From contig JAJJXM010000019.1 of the NCBI GenBank assembly GCA_024516155.1, positions 1 to 64,000 of the forward strand: 64,000 nucleotides of DNA, given 5' to 3'. Below, piece by piece: positions 47,272-59,099 of this stretch; position 1 is the first letter of the stretch, and each line of letters begins with the position of its first letter. The stretch comes from Pyronema omphalodes (taxonomy: Eukaryota; Ascomycota; Pezizomycetes; Pezizales; Pyronemataceae). The notes under the pieces were generated by a model. The model was not told the origin of the DNA and did no database searches. It worked only from the letters and a program-made list of their open reading frames with translations. The position numbers and the translations under genes are program-made.

Positions 47272-48847
47272 CATACAATATGGTGTATATATATGTGGTG
47301 CTGTATGTATATACACCTCGACTGATTTGACTTACATTACATTACATATGCAAGGTTCTTTTGGATACATACTGTAGTGGTGTATCGGTGCAGTGGTGTA
47401 GCAAATGCAGCCCAAATCAACGCCACACGCAGAGTGACTGTCGTGCTCGACTAATGTGGTATGTCTTATGAGATCTGTAGACTATGTATGGTTGTACATA
47501 CAGTTTGACTGTAACGATACATGTTGTTTGGCTTGAGTATGTATACAGGTATTATCGGTGCCGAGAAAAATGGTATTTGGTATTCGGTATTCAAAATTCG
47601 GTATTTGGTATCCGGGATTAGGTATTCTAGATGCAGTATTCTAGATTCGACATTCTAGATTTGGTATTGTGAATTCGGTTACCGGTATCCGGTATTTTAG
47701 ATTCAAGCTGACGTGAAATCAATAGCATAGTCAGAACTTAGAATATAGAACACAGAATTTAAACGATAACGATAACGATAATGATGACATCCGAAAGTAT
47801 CCGCTGTCTGTGCTGCTTACATGTTCTGACTATTAGCTTCAGTTTCTAGGAGCTGAAAGTGAGTCGACCCTCAATCGGAACACCTCGGCTTCTGACTTCT
47901 GGCTCGGGCTTCCGACTCCGGGTTCACAATGAAGAATAATATTTTTACCAGCATAGTTTATGTAGGTTAGGTACGGACTCTCTGGACAATGGATTATATT
48001 ACGATTTACGGACGTGACGTTACCAGGCCAAAGGATGCTTACGCCACACTCTCTGAAGTTGACTGAAGTCAATTGATTTGCTGATCTACATCATCGACTT
48101 TTTTTTTCCGGGTATACATACGTAGGGTATAAATATATCCACAAAGTACCTACCAACACCACATGCCGACGAATCGGGTTCTGTTATCGAGCGTCAACAG
48201 CTGGAAAAGCAGGTGCCTGGCATATTTAGCGTGGACGGACCGGGCCCTACCCAGGAGAAGCCAGAATAAGACCACAACATACCGGAGGCTGGAGTATGTA
48301 ACCTTATATTCCAACTAGGAAAGTCTGTATGTAGGATACACCCTTGGAGGCGCGGGGATTAACGTCGTACATACTTCCATCCCTACATACTGTCATACAT
48401 ATGGTAATTGGATAGATTAAAGTATAGAGTGGTTGTGAAGCGTGGTTCTGAAAATTAAGGGAGGGATTTTTATACGTAGGATATGTATTTGAATCGAATT
48501 TTAAAGTGGGGTTACATAGTTAATTGAGTTTATTTAGGGTTAGAATAATTTCGTATGCCAGGGCTCTGGATACGCCAAACGCTAAACGCCGCCTCATTGA
48601 TGAACCGGGGGTTTGAACCTATGGTCTTTTAACGGTCGTCGGTAACCCGTTCTCGTCAAGATCCTGGAGATTGGATGCCCAACCAATCGGGATTTCGTAT
48701 GTAGCGTGGCGGGAAATTCGGTGCCTGTTTTTAGGATGCCTTTGGGTGCCTTTTTGGATGTCTTTTGGGTGTCTTTATTCGTTCCTCATCAAAGGGACTC
48801 ATTTCACATTCAGTACGTTTGTCTTGACTTGTCTTGTCTTTTGCGTT

Positions 48848-48873
48848 GTCTAGTCTAGTCTAGTCTAGTCTAG
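48848..48873. repeat. (TCTAG)5 microsatellite
   Basis: Five units of TCTAG/TAGTC. Confidence 0.85.
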
Positions 48874-48934
48874 CAAGACTACATCTGAACAATTCGAATC
48901 TATATATACCACGTTCACCATTCCATATCGGAGC

Positions 48935-49975
48935 ATCCGAGGTTCCGGGAGTCTAAGAATCGATTGGATACCAAGATAACCGAGTGATGAACTAACTAGT
49001 CCCTGCAGCTTGTATGTACATACATATGTAGATGAGATCTATTCTTGATGTACATATACTTGGATAAATATACTTGGATACTGTAGAAAGGCGAAAGGTA
49101 AGGCTGGCTGGTGAGCTGTTGTATCACCGCCCGAAAGACCATGAAGCACCAGATGCCTTTCGAGGGTTATGGTTATGCTTACGGGTAAGATAACCAGGCT
49201 GTCGTAGGAATTTGAATATCCTGATTTTATCGTGACCCTTCCCGGAAAGTCTAGGAAATGTAGAATAATTTCAACGTACGGGTATGCTATTGGTTTCCTG
49301 CTCTATAAATTATGTACATATGTACTGTATACGTACCCATATCACGTGGATAGAAGAGATCCCGTGGACTTCCGACGCTAGAGACATACTATTACTTCCC
49401 ACTACTACTTTCCGGGAGTCATCTATGCATCAACCGATTGGATACTAAGATTACCGAGTTAGTCTCTGCAGCTAGTAAATATGCAGATGAGATCTATGTA
49501 TGCTGCTATTCTTGATGTACATATACTTGGATACATATACTTGGATACTTGGCAGAAGGGTAAGCCCGGCTGGTGAGCTGTTGTATCACCACATCACTGT
49601 GCCTGATAATTTTACCGTGTATGTATGTATACATTTTAGAAGAGGAAATGTCAAGGCCAATAACGCCGCCCATGAAACACGGAATATCGTTTGATGATTA
49701 TGGGTTGTGTTTACGGGTAAGATAGCTAGGATATCGTAAGAATTTGAATATCCTGACGTTCCTGGGCAATCTAGGAAATCTTCGAAGTTACGGATTTGCT
49801 GTATGGTGTGAGCTTTACCTGATTATTGTAAAGTCTCGATATAAACACGCCTTACTCATTTATGAATGATTCTTTAGTGTATTTACCTACATAATGTATA
49901 CGTATCACGTGTGCTGAAAATCCAAATCGATCCCGTGAACATCCGACACTCGAGACATACTACTGTACATAGCTC
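48935..49975. repeat. diverged direct duplication of a ~0.5 kb segment
   Basis: 48935-49410 and 49411-49975 share a colinear series of words: CGATTGGATAC-AAGAT-ACCGAG, AGATGAGATCTAT, TTGATGTACATATACTTGGAT, GGCTGGTGAGCTGTTGTATC, TTTGAATATCCTGA and GATCCCGTG-AC-TCCGAC. The two copies differ by many point changes and by insertions. No coding function is visible. Confidence 0.7.
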
Positions 49976-51181
49976 CGACTACCACGATGTACATACATAA
50001 CACACCACATACAAGTCACGATAATCAGAATTGCACTGTCTAAAATTGCACTTTGTATCATATGTACTGTACAACTTCACCGACGTAGTGTAGTCTCCAC
50101 TGTTTGCATATCTATTACAAGTTATAATCATCAAAAACAATCAAGAAAAAAGATGGGAAACTGTGAAGATATTTTAATGTGTTTCACAGCTTTTGCAGGT
50201 ATCAACGAATCATCATTGTATACTGTATAGCACACCATAGAGTCGATAGACCATGACGTGACAGCCTGACAGCGTGACAGTGTAGAATTATCCATATCTT
50301 CAGTTCATCATGATCATGAACACTATGGCACCATATTCAGAATGAAATTATCAAATTATCAAATTTAGTTCCTACATACATATCCTATCCTTCCATTGCC
50401 GCAATCGCATCGCCACCGAGTTTGTGTTTGTGGTTCCGTCTACCACCTTGGCACGAGTAACAATCATACTCGCCGCGGTATTCATCAAGCAAGCTGACAA
50501 TCCAATCTCTCACACACTGCACGACAACCAATAAAATTCCGCAGTCCGTAGGCCCATGTAGCACCGGTATCTAATACCGATACCCCCTTGACTCCCGAAC
50601 TGCATCCGCTGCTCTAGGCTATGTACGTTTTTGGACATGATCGACGTCAGCCTCAACGCGCCAGCGTCCAATTGTTCAATAACAAATGCAACCTTAACCC
50701 GGTTTGTGGGGTGGGTTCTAAGAATAGTTCCAGCACCAGCACCATAGATTATTCCATATTCGATGTGCGATGACATGATGAGCTTGTGAGCTGAACTGAA
50801 CCTACGTACATGCAATTTGACGAACGACCATACACCACCTACACCACCATAGATAGATAGGCATAGGGATAATTGACTAATGCAGTGATATTTTTATTGC
50901 CTTGTGCTGGAAGAGAAGCTAGTTCTGTGTCTCGGTATAGTGCGGTATGGTGCGGTGTTCTTACGCCACTTGATTGAGGAAGTGTTCTGTGTTCAGGGTG
51001 TTCAGTTCAGCTGTGTTGCGAGGTGTGTGGTGTTATGGATGGGAGCATGATGTCAGATTAAAGATAAAGATAAGTATAAAACCACGGGTTCCTTCTCTTG
51101 AGAAAATAAATCATAACATTACAACATCACAGCATCACAGCTTGTAAACTCCGGCAGAGAGTAATAACCATCCACTGCAAC

Positions 51182-51919
51182 ATGAAGCTTCTTCTATCAT
51201 TCCTTCTTGTTACCCTTATTGGGGTAGCAACAGCACAACCACAGTTATGGCGTTTCAAGATCCGTCCTACAACTATGAGAATGGCTGCTGGACCTGCGTT
51301 TAGTGGGTATTTGGATATTACAAAGGAGGGATATGCCGGAATTAACCACACTGGTCCTGATTATAAGGGTTTTGTTTCTGTAAGTCGTGTTCTGTTCTTC
51401 TATTCTTCTGTCCCTCTGTTGTCCCATCGGCATAGTAGGGCTAGTAAAGCTGATATTTTTTTCTGAAGTACATGAACATCGGACCCTCCCAAGCACCTGG
51501 TGATTTACCCAAGAACGTAAAGCTCTACAAAGAAGACACCAAAGAGCTTGCCTACCTCCAACCTACCGGAATTCCCCACCTCTGGGATCTAAAGTTTGGC
51601 AAGAACATCCCGAAGATCGCAGGAGTTATGTGGGACAAGTTTGCGATTTCGACAATTTCTTGTGGAGGAAATTGTGGTGGACTAGGAGTTTATTATGATC
51701 TTGATAGAATGAACAGACAATGGTTGGCGTTCAGGGACCCGAAATGTCCTAACAGCTGGAGGGTATGTTTATACATCTACGGCTTTCTGAAATGCGGTGG
51801 TTTCATGGATGATCATGGCTGACGTCAAATTATAGATGCGTTATTGGACGGGTGATAACAACACTCCTTGGCCTAAGGAGCATTACCCGATTTGGATGTG
51901 GAGGGAGGCTCAGCAGTAG
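51182..51919 (+). CDS. secreted protein of unknown function
   Basis: Three exons, 51182-51379, 51469-51762 and 51836-51919, giving 191 aa. A signal peptide of about 18 residues (MKLLLSFLLVTLIGVATA) is followed by a mature domain with many aromatic residues: GPAFSGYLDITKEGYAGINH, YMNIGPSQAPGDLPKNVKLY, TGIPHLWDLKFG, and a Cys cluster in SCGGNCGGLGVYYDLDRM and RDPKCPNSWR. It ends NTPWPKEHYPIWMWREAQQ. Both introns are phase 0 with strong donors (GTAAGT, GTATGT). There is no membrane anchor beyond the signal peptide. A TATA-like AAGTATAAAACC lies about 110 nt upstream. I do not recognise the family. Extracellular location is inferred from the signal peptide. Confidence 0.75.
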
Positions 51920-52607
51920 GAAATGGCGAGATCCAGGGCGAGGTCGAGGTCAGGTCGAGGTCAAGTCGAGGTCGTTGATACTGACTAAATAGCGGGGAAA
52001 CGTTAAATGTAATGGTTATCTGGCAAGCGAGGGGAGGGATGTTTGTGGTCTAGGTAGTTTTGCGATTAGATTTCGATTATTCATTCAATCTATTTTCCTC
52101 ATTGGGTAATTGCGCATGTCGATCTTTTAGAGTTTGGGCCTTTCGGAACGTGAAAACTGGTGAAAACTGACCAAATTTCTGACCCTAACCCTGTGCCTTC
52201 TACCGAAATCCTCCTAACCCAACTCAGTTTACCATTGCTTATGCCTCCGACGAGTGGAATTGTCGGATCCCGGATACACTCGCCAATGTCAGCATTCTTT
52301 GTTCTTTTTTGTGATAATTATCGTACCACAATTCTGCTATGGTTCGGAGTTACACCGGGACCTCAGATGCCGAGCTTGTGCCGGTGTCCCCTGTTACGGG
52401 GAACGGGATCGAACTAGTCACCTTTGAATTCCCGTTGCTGCCCCGTGAATGACGTAGAATAATTCGACTTCACCTTCACGTCTTCTCCTACCTCTCTCAC
52501 TCGCCATCGCCATCGCCAAAACGCTGGGAACTCGGAACACCACCGCCAGCAGCCCCGCGCGATACATTCACTCACTTTGCGACTTGCGACACCTGTACAT
52601 ACCCATA
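51920..52607. other. spacer and AFG1 promoter
   Basis: Starts with GGTCGAGGTCA repeats (51935-51975). No supported gene. Confidence 0.45.
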
Positions 52608-54589
52608 ATGATCCGCCGAAATATCCTTCTAAGGACCTTGCGTCTTCGATCTATCGCTACCCGTACTCCCAACAGCGTCCGTCGTCTTACGATTCAGCAT
52701 GCCGCGCCTCTCAGATTTCAGTGCTCGAGACGTGTCATCACGGTTCCTAGGATTCAGAATAGGTGTATGGCTTCAACTGTGGCGACGACGCCGAGTAATC
52801 CTACCGAGGGTGACGACGGTGGAAGTGAGTTACCATTATCACAACGGGCTTTGTTGGGTTGAGTTAGGTTGAGCTGGGTTTTGCCGGAGATGTCAGACGT
52901 CGGTGGACTTTGTCGGGCTTTGCAGTATTTCAAGACCCTTAAGGACTCGATAACCGGCGCCCGCCTTGCTGAGTTTCACTTTTTCGGACGTTACCGGGTG
53001 TTGACAGGCTTTACCGAGCTCTTCTGAACTTTTACCGTTGTCCGATGTTGTCCAGCTTTAGCTAACAATGTAGAACAGACCCTGAAATCGGCCCGCTAGT
53101 TCAATACGACAAATGGGTTGCCGAGGGCAAGCTCCGGGACGACAGCTACCAGAGAGGTACGGATCTTCCCTTCTGCTACAGCTGCATATGGGCGGCGTCT
53201 GCGGCTTCACATGCAGCATCGCCTGCGATTTTGGGCATCGCTGACCACTGTAGGAATTGTCAAGTCCCTCCAGAAGCTGCACGACCAGCTCGCACACTAC
53301 AACCCGCCGAAGATCGTTCACCCCACCATTGAGTCCCTGACCCCACCTCCTCCTCCCAGCCTGTTCGACAAGCTCTTAGGGCGCAAGCCTCCCGCGCCTC
53401 TCAAAACCGTTGTCCCGGCGAACCTCCCCAAGGGATTGTACCTCTACGGTGATGTCGGATCCGGCAAGACGATGTTGATGGACATGTTCTACAACACGCT
53501 TCCCGTACACTTCAAGCCGGAAAACAAAACCCGTATCCATTTCCACCATTTCATGCAAGATGTCCACAAACGTATCCACAAGCTCAAAATGCAGTATGGA
53601 CCTGACTTCGACACTATTCCTTTTGTAGGAGCTGATATCGCACAAAATGCCGCGGTTTTGTGTTTTGATGAGTTTCAGTGTACGGACGTAGCAGATGCTA
53701 TGATCTTGAGAAGATTATTGGAGACTCTTGCATCCCATGGTGTGGTTATGGTCGCTACTTCTAACCGTCATCCCGATGAACTATACCTCAATGGAGTTCA
53801 GAGAGCCAGTTTCTTACCCTGTATTGCTCTTCTCAAGACGGAGCTTGAGGTAATCAACTTGGATTCACCAACTGATTACCGAAAGGTTCCCAGACCTCCT
53901 AGTGGAGTTTACCACCACCCTGCTTCTGGACAGGCGGCGCAGGATCACGCAGACAAGTGGTTCAACTACCTTGCCGACCCGCGGGACCCTCCTCACCCAA
54001 GGAGCCACGAGATTTGGGGAAGACAAGTCAGGGTTCCTAAGGCCTCCGGAACTGTCGCTCAGTTCCATTTCAATGACCTTTGTGGAAGTGCTACTTCTGC
54101 AGCGGATTATTTGGAGCTGTGTAGACACTACAGAGGATTTGTGATTACCAATGTTCCTGGTATGGATCATAAATCCCGCGACTTGGCGAGAAGATTTATT
54201 ACGTTGATTGATGCTATTTATGAATCCAAGGTTAGTTGTTCTCTCCTTATATCATGCCGGTACAATCAAGACTTGCTTTGGTAGAAAAAAGAAAAAGGAA
54301 TTGAAACGCTGATAATTTTGTGATATAATAGGCTAAACTGGTTCTAACAATGGACCTCCCCATTCACCAGCTCTTCGTATCTGATGACGATATCAAAGCC
54401 TCAATCGATGACAAGGAAGGTGGAGACTTGGATGCGTCTATGAGATCCCTTATGGATGATCTGGGATTGGATATGAAGGCTTTGAAGAATACTAACATCT
54501 TCTCCGGTGAGGAGGAGAGGTTTGCGTTTGCTAGAGCGCTTTCCAGATTGACGGAGATGGGAAGTGTACAGTGGATTGAGGCTGCTTAG
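52608..54589 (+). CDS. AFG1: Afg1/Lace1-type mitochondrial AAA+ ATPase
   Basis: Four exons, 52608-52824, 53079-53156, 53254-54230 and 54332-54589, giving 509 aa. The first ~65 residues are Arg/Ser/Thr-rich with hardly any acidic residues (MIRRNILLRTLRLRSIATRT...), a mitochondrial targeting sequence. The family N-motif GPLVQYDKWVAEGKLRDD is followed by SLQKLHDQLAHYNPPK. Walker A is GDVGSGKT (residues 164-171), then KTRIHFHHFMQDVHKRIHKL. Walker B is VLCFDEFQCTDVADAMIL (D237-E238), and sensor 1 lies in VVMVATSNRHPDELYLNG. C-terminal blocks FRHYRGFV-like CRHYRGFVITNVP, RFITLIDAIYESK and the exon-4 LVLTMDLPIHQLF complete it. Afg1 is an inner-membrane-associated ATPase that assists turnover of mitochondrially encoded or damaged respiratory subunits. 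The first intron is 254 nt, long for this region. Confidence 0.92.
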
Positions 54590-55429
54590 ATGCGGCGAGG
54601 GGTGCACATTGAGGGGTGCAAATGAGGAAATGATGGTTAGGCCATATGATGATGATAAGGAGAAGGAGTAGTAAGGGGGGTTGTATGATTTAGGAGCACA
54701 GAGGGAGGGGGGGTGGCAGGTAGTGGGGGTGTCATACCATGTTGAAGAATAAACGCCGTAGACGTGGGGGTGGACGGGAATCTTGGGATCTTAAACACCT
54801 AGAAATAGGATAGAAATAAGGGATATTTTATAAAGGTGTTGGATATGTACAGTTAAACTTTTTGGGGCTTACTTTCGTTTTTTTGTCTTTTATATATCTG
54901 ATTTTTTTTTTCTTTTCCGGAACCTTCGTTTTGTGGTAGAATTTAGAATGTAGAGAGATGGGAAATTTTGGAATGTCATTGGGCCTTTGAAATTATTTTG
55001 ATTTTGGGGTTGTGATGGGATTTGTGACGAATGCTTGGGACTGGCTGAAGAGCTAGTTTTGGTGTATGGGCTGTATTTTGGTCTGTATTTACTGTATCAT
55101 CTGGTGCAAATTAAATCTATTTTCCTTCGTTATCTACTTCCGTTGTATACTTTCGTGATTCTTCTTTCTTCTTCCCGTCTCCCAACTCCTCCTCAATTCC
55201 ATTGTATATTTCGAACTATATATCCAACCTTCAGGCCCAACTCTAGTATTATATAAATTTTATGTCATGATGTTTACCACCTCTTCTCAGATTAGCGGTT
55301 AAAAACTAGGTCTCTTTCATTCCAAATTACTAGTAACGTTTGTTGGCTTATTGACTCGTTGGATTGCAGGTTATCAATTCTATACTCATCCAGTAGAATT
55401 ATCTATTAAAAACAAGCTATAGGAAACAC
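54590..55429. other. AFG1 3' flank, no supported gene
   Basis: T-rich spacer with a 9-10 nt T-run at 54902. Short ORFs lack gene-like composition. Confidence 0.45.
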
Positions 55430-55597
55430 CACCCCCCCAGGTGATCCATCTATATATACCAATCCACAGCACCCATAAACCTATCCGCCAATACATCTTA
55501 AATTCCCAGAAATACCCCGACGATTAATTAATTAACCATTACTTTAACTACTACCGAATATCCTTTGCCAACCCCCAACCCTAACTCCCAACTCCCA

Positions 55598-55846
55598 ATG
55601 CACTTCCCCTCCCACCTCTCCCACCTTTCCTCCCGCTACCCAAGAACAGCAACCTTCCTCCGCCACGGCTTAAAACCATATAAATACCTCCTCTACGGCA
55701 GCGTAATAGCTTATAGCCTCAACTTCCTGGGTGATCAATGGAATCCGCCGAGTAAGGGTGGGAGTAGGTATAGGTATAGGAGTATTAGGAGGGTTTTTAT
55801 GGTGCCGGTGGATCATAGGGGGGTGTTTTGGGTTCCGGTTACGTGA
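55598..55846 (+). CDS. small hypothetical protein, duplicated at 57.75 kb
   Basis: 82 residues, intronless. MHFPSHLSHLSSRYPRTATF begins it, then a moderately hydrophobic segment (KYLLYGSVIAYSLNFLG, residues ~28-46), then a basic tail. The only support for its being real is that a diverged, shortened version of the first 34 codons exists in the neighbouring duplicate. No recognised family. Confidence 0.35.
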   Translation: MHFPSHLSHLSSRYPRTATFLRHGLKPYKYLLYGSVIAYSLNFLGDQWNPPSKGGSRYRYRSIRRVFMVPVDHRGVFWVPVT

Positions 55847-55854
55847 TGGCGTTT

Positions 55855-55879
55855 TGGGGGGTGGGGGGGGGGGGGGGGG
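55855..55879. repeat. G-rich homopolymer tract
   Basis: Two G-runs (5-6 and 17 G) interrupted by one T, followed by further G5-6 blocks to 55915. Confidence 0.85.
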
Positions 55880-56313
55880 CGGTTGGGGGGATAAGGGGGG
55901 GAGGGGGGAAGGGCGTGGTGGTAGGGGAGGTTTAGGGCTGGATTTTTGAATTTGTTTTTGGAACGATTTTGGACTTTGGGAGGTTGGGTTTGGGTTTGTG
56001 TTGTCGGTTAATATGTAAAGTCTGTAATAACAGTAATGGAGTGAAAGAAAGAAAGCCTTTGGTTCCTTCAGAATATGGGGATATATATAAAACACCCCCC
56101 CCCCCCCCCTCTTCTCTCCTCGTGCTTGATCTCATCTGCTGAACTTTTCCAGTCGTCTCAGATCTTGCTTGAAGAAGCTGGTAATGGGGCCACTCCCACT
56201 CGTACAACAGGGAGGGGGGGGGGGTTAAGGAATGGAGGATAGGCTAGAAAAAATTCTGAGCGAATTATACTATATATACATCACTGTCATTTTCGGGGTG
56301 AAGCACCGGGTGT

Positions 56314-57062
56314 CAGACCTCCCAACCGTATAGCCAGTTTACCGGGTAAAATTGTAAACCAGGTAAACTGAACTGGCAATTAACAGTTAGTTGGTGCAGT
56401 TCTGGTGTTCCGGATACACAGTTGGTTCAGTTTTGACGGGTCCATAGAACCAGGTAACTGCAGTGCACTGATTACACGGACTCGGTAAATATAAACCGGT
56501 TTAAACGCATCGGGAACCAGTGCATGCAGGAATAAATGATGTATTCAACCTCGTTTGAACCTATATATTTGTGGCCGAGCCTGCCAGTATCTCAACCCTC
56601 CTTAATCCACCAGTTTCTGGTAACCACGTTTCCCATCAGTTCCCATGATGACAGCCGAGTCTGAGCTGCTGTTTTCCGAATGCAAGCGGATCATTATATC
56701 GGACCGCCATTCACTGCAGGCAGATACTCTGGAGGCCATTGATGGGCTCAAGAGCTTCAATCGTAGGCGTCGGCTGTGATTTCTGGAGACCCAATCAGTA
56801 TAGAATTTTGTTATATGTGCACTGAATAATATTTATTGCCCCCTCATAAACCAGTTCCTCTGGACAAACCAGTTTTCGCAGTGTTAAACAGTTCACCTGG
56901 TTTGCCAAGCCTTGCATCTAGTTAACTGGTTTTCGCAGTTTAACCAGTTTATAATACTGACAGTAAACTGAACTGGGTCGCCGTACAGTTCTCATATTCC
57001 AACAGTCCCTACAGTCCGTTTTGGCCATCATTTTAAACTGGTTTGTACGACTGGGAGGTCTG
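56314..57062 (+). mobile_element. complete non-autonomous hAT element (copy 3) with perfect 8-bp target duplication
   Basis: 749 bp flanked by CCGGGTGT at 56306-56313 and 57063-57070. Both termini are intact: CAGACCTCCCAACCGTATAG at the left and TACGACTGGGAGGTCTG at the right. Sequence is close to the 46.5-kb copy through its whole length, with substitutions and small indels. The internal coding remnant reads ELLFSECKRIIISDRHS, then ADTLEAIDGLKSFNRRRRL and TGA, i.e. the last ~45 residues of an hAT transposase. The 8-bp duplication and CAG...CTG ends are diagnostic of the hAT superfamily. Confidence 0.92.
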
Positions 57063-57070
57063 CCGGGTGT

Positions 57071-57639
57071 TGATTTCTTGTATCGAATCATGCTGTATAA
57101 TGGACTACAGAATACAAAGAAAGGATGATGACTTACGCGGTATGTCCTTAAAATATACACTTTCTTGTAGTGATGTGAAAAAAGGCGATTTGCGGTTGTA
57201 GAAAATCAGCATCGGCGGATATCCCTGTCGCCATTTTCGACCTCGAGGTAAATAGCCGAATGTTCCAGGATAATGGGATTTTGGAAGTCGAGATTGCTAT
57301 TGAAAATGATGAAGGTTTTTACCCTTCTGCAGCGTCTACCCGGTTGCACTTCTGATCCGTAATCGCAAGGGTGGCTAATTGTTGTGATGAGCTTGGTTTA
57401 AGGCAGTTTTTAAGTGTCGGTGTGCAGATTTTGATGTTTGCTATGTTTTCTTCTAGGATTAGTGGTTGGGACGCAAAGGTAAATGTTGCGGAATTATTAG
57501 TTTGAGTTTACGGGTTTGTGCATTTGCGGTTTATCAATCCTATTGTTGGCGGGGCGAATGTTCATTTGACACAGGCTACAGCAAACACGAGGTAATCAAC
57601 TTTCTTTCAAACAGCACAATCCAATTTTGCCGTACGCCA
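57071..57639. other. spacer, no supported gene
   Basis: Nothing recognised. Confidence 0.4.
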
Positions 57640-58292
57640 AGTATTGATTCTTATAAAATCCTCATCGATCACCCCATACACCTATCACTACAACCGAACT
57701 ACCTTCGACCATATCCATCCATCTACCGTCACCATCCACCGTTCACCCGTACAATGCCTTTTTCCCTGGGTTACCGCTGCTCCAAATACCCTAATACTGC
57801 TAATTTCCTTCGCTATGTGTTCAAACAAATCAAATATCGCCTCTACCAAAGCTTATAGAGCCACTCCGTACACAAGGAACTGCCTACATATACAAGATCA
57901 TCAAGAACTTTTTCAAAGATATCTTCGGATAAAATATAGCCCCTTTTAGTCCCTGATATTACTTTTTGGACTGGACTGGTTTGGTTTTATCGGTGGCGGA
58001 GATTTCTTTTTGTTTTTGTGTTTTTCTGTTTTATGTTTTGTTTTGTTTTTCTGTTTTATGTTTTGTTTTGTTTTATTCTTATTTTATTCTTATTTTTATT
58101 TTGTTTGTACCATTTTGGGGGTTGGTTTTGTTTCGTTGGTTAGTATTTGAAGTCTGTCATCCAAGTGATGGTTCAGATAAAGCAAAAGTGCTTTGGTGAC
58201 TCCAAGGGATGAGCACATATTGATTTGGAAAAAATCCACATTGGATCGGAAAGTCGACTTCGACCGCCCCCCCCCCCCCCCCCCCCCCCCCC
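57640..58292 (+). repeat. diverged duplicate of 55430-56110, ending in a 26-nt poly-C tract
   Basis: See the partner entry. The C run is at 58267-58292. The T-rich part holds several units of TTCTGTTTTATGTTTTGTTTTG. Confidence 0.55.
57754..57858 (+). pseudogene. shortened copy of the 55.6-kb small ORF
   Basis: 34 codons, MPFSLGYRCSKYPNTANFLR..., aligning with residues 1-35 of the 55598 ORF and cut by a TAG where the partner's hydrophobic segment begins. Confidence 0.35.
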
Positions 58293-59099
58293 TCCCGATA
58301 GGTGTAGAATTTACAACATTTACATATGTTATCCTTAGCTACAATTATCTCCTGAAGGTAAAACATACACAAACTTCAAAAATCAACTTTTGATTACCAC
58401 GGACTAACCGTTTTATCACCAACTATGAAACTACTAAAGTTATCGAGGTTTTGTTTTTCTTCTTCCTATGCCGATATCGTTTAGACGGCATAGAGAAAGT
58501 ATCATCAACCCCAGATTCAACGCAAGCTCATTTTCGGACTCAACTTTGGCCACCTAGAAAATTTGGCGTTCAAGTTCGAACTTATCAGTACAAGGGTGCA
58601 CAAAAACACCGCAGCACACATATTTCATATGCTACATTATGCACACCACACTGGTGGATTTCGCTTCCAAAACTATGGGATCGCCACTCATCTACTGTTA
58701 TCACTTCAAGACAACTACGTCCTCAGCTATAATGCAATTCCGCTTTGAACGATTCTTCCACGGTTTTTTGTCAATCGCAACGGCATCAGGCCGATCAGGT
58801 TCCTTGCCTGGGTCTGGGGATGTTTGTTCTGTGTAGCACTTTCTATCCTTGGTTCGGGAAGAACTCCTCCAATTCCTTCTGGTGACGCAGAATTTAGGGT
58901 GATCAGGGATTTGGTCGTTTCATATTGCTATTACTCATTAATTATACTTGCTATTATCACGTTGGTTTGCCACTCCATTTGGGTCCCACAGCTATAATGA
59001 GGAACAGAATTGTTTGATTTTGAAGATTTGTAGCTGACTGTGCGATTTAATCTTTGTTCGTGTGGCAGTGACATTGGAGTCTGTGATGAACTGGGAGCG
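58293..59099. other. spacer leading into transposase relic
   Basis: No supported gene. May include unrecognisable 5' parts of the hAT transposase. Confidence 0.4.

Larger units (their letters stand above)
47280..51181. other. 3.9 kb gene-poor region rich in TACATA words
   Basis: No supported gene. Contains GTATT-type repeats (47570-47700), a (TCTAG)n microsatellite and a diverged segmental duplication. Confidence 0.45.
55430..56110 (+). repeat. segment duplicated (diverged) at 57640-58292
   Basis: Colinear with 57640-58292. Both contain a small ORF with YP-TA-FLR at matching places, a T/G-rich block ending GTTGGTTA/TCGGTTAATATGTAAAGTCTGTAA (versus TTAGTATTTGAAGTCTGTCA), and a long poly-C tract at the distal end (56094-56110 here). 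Confidence 0.55.

Noticed and set aside
48590..48660. Possible tRNA T-arm-like sequence (GGGTTTGAACC)
   Set aside because: No acceptor or anticodon stems can be paired around it.
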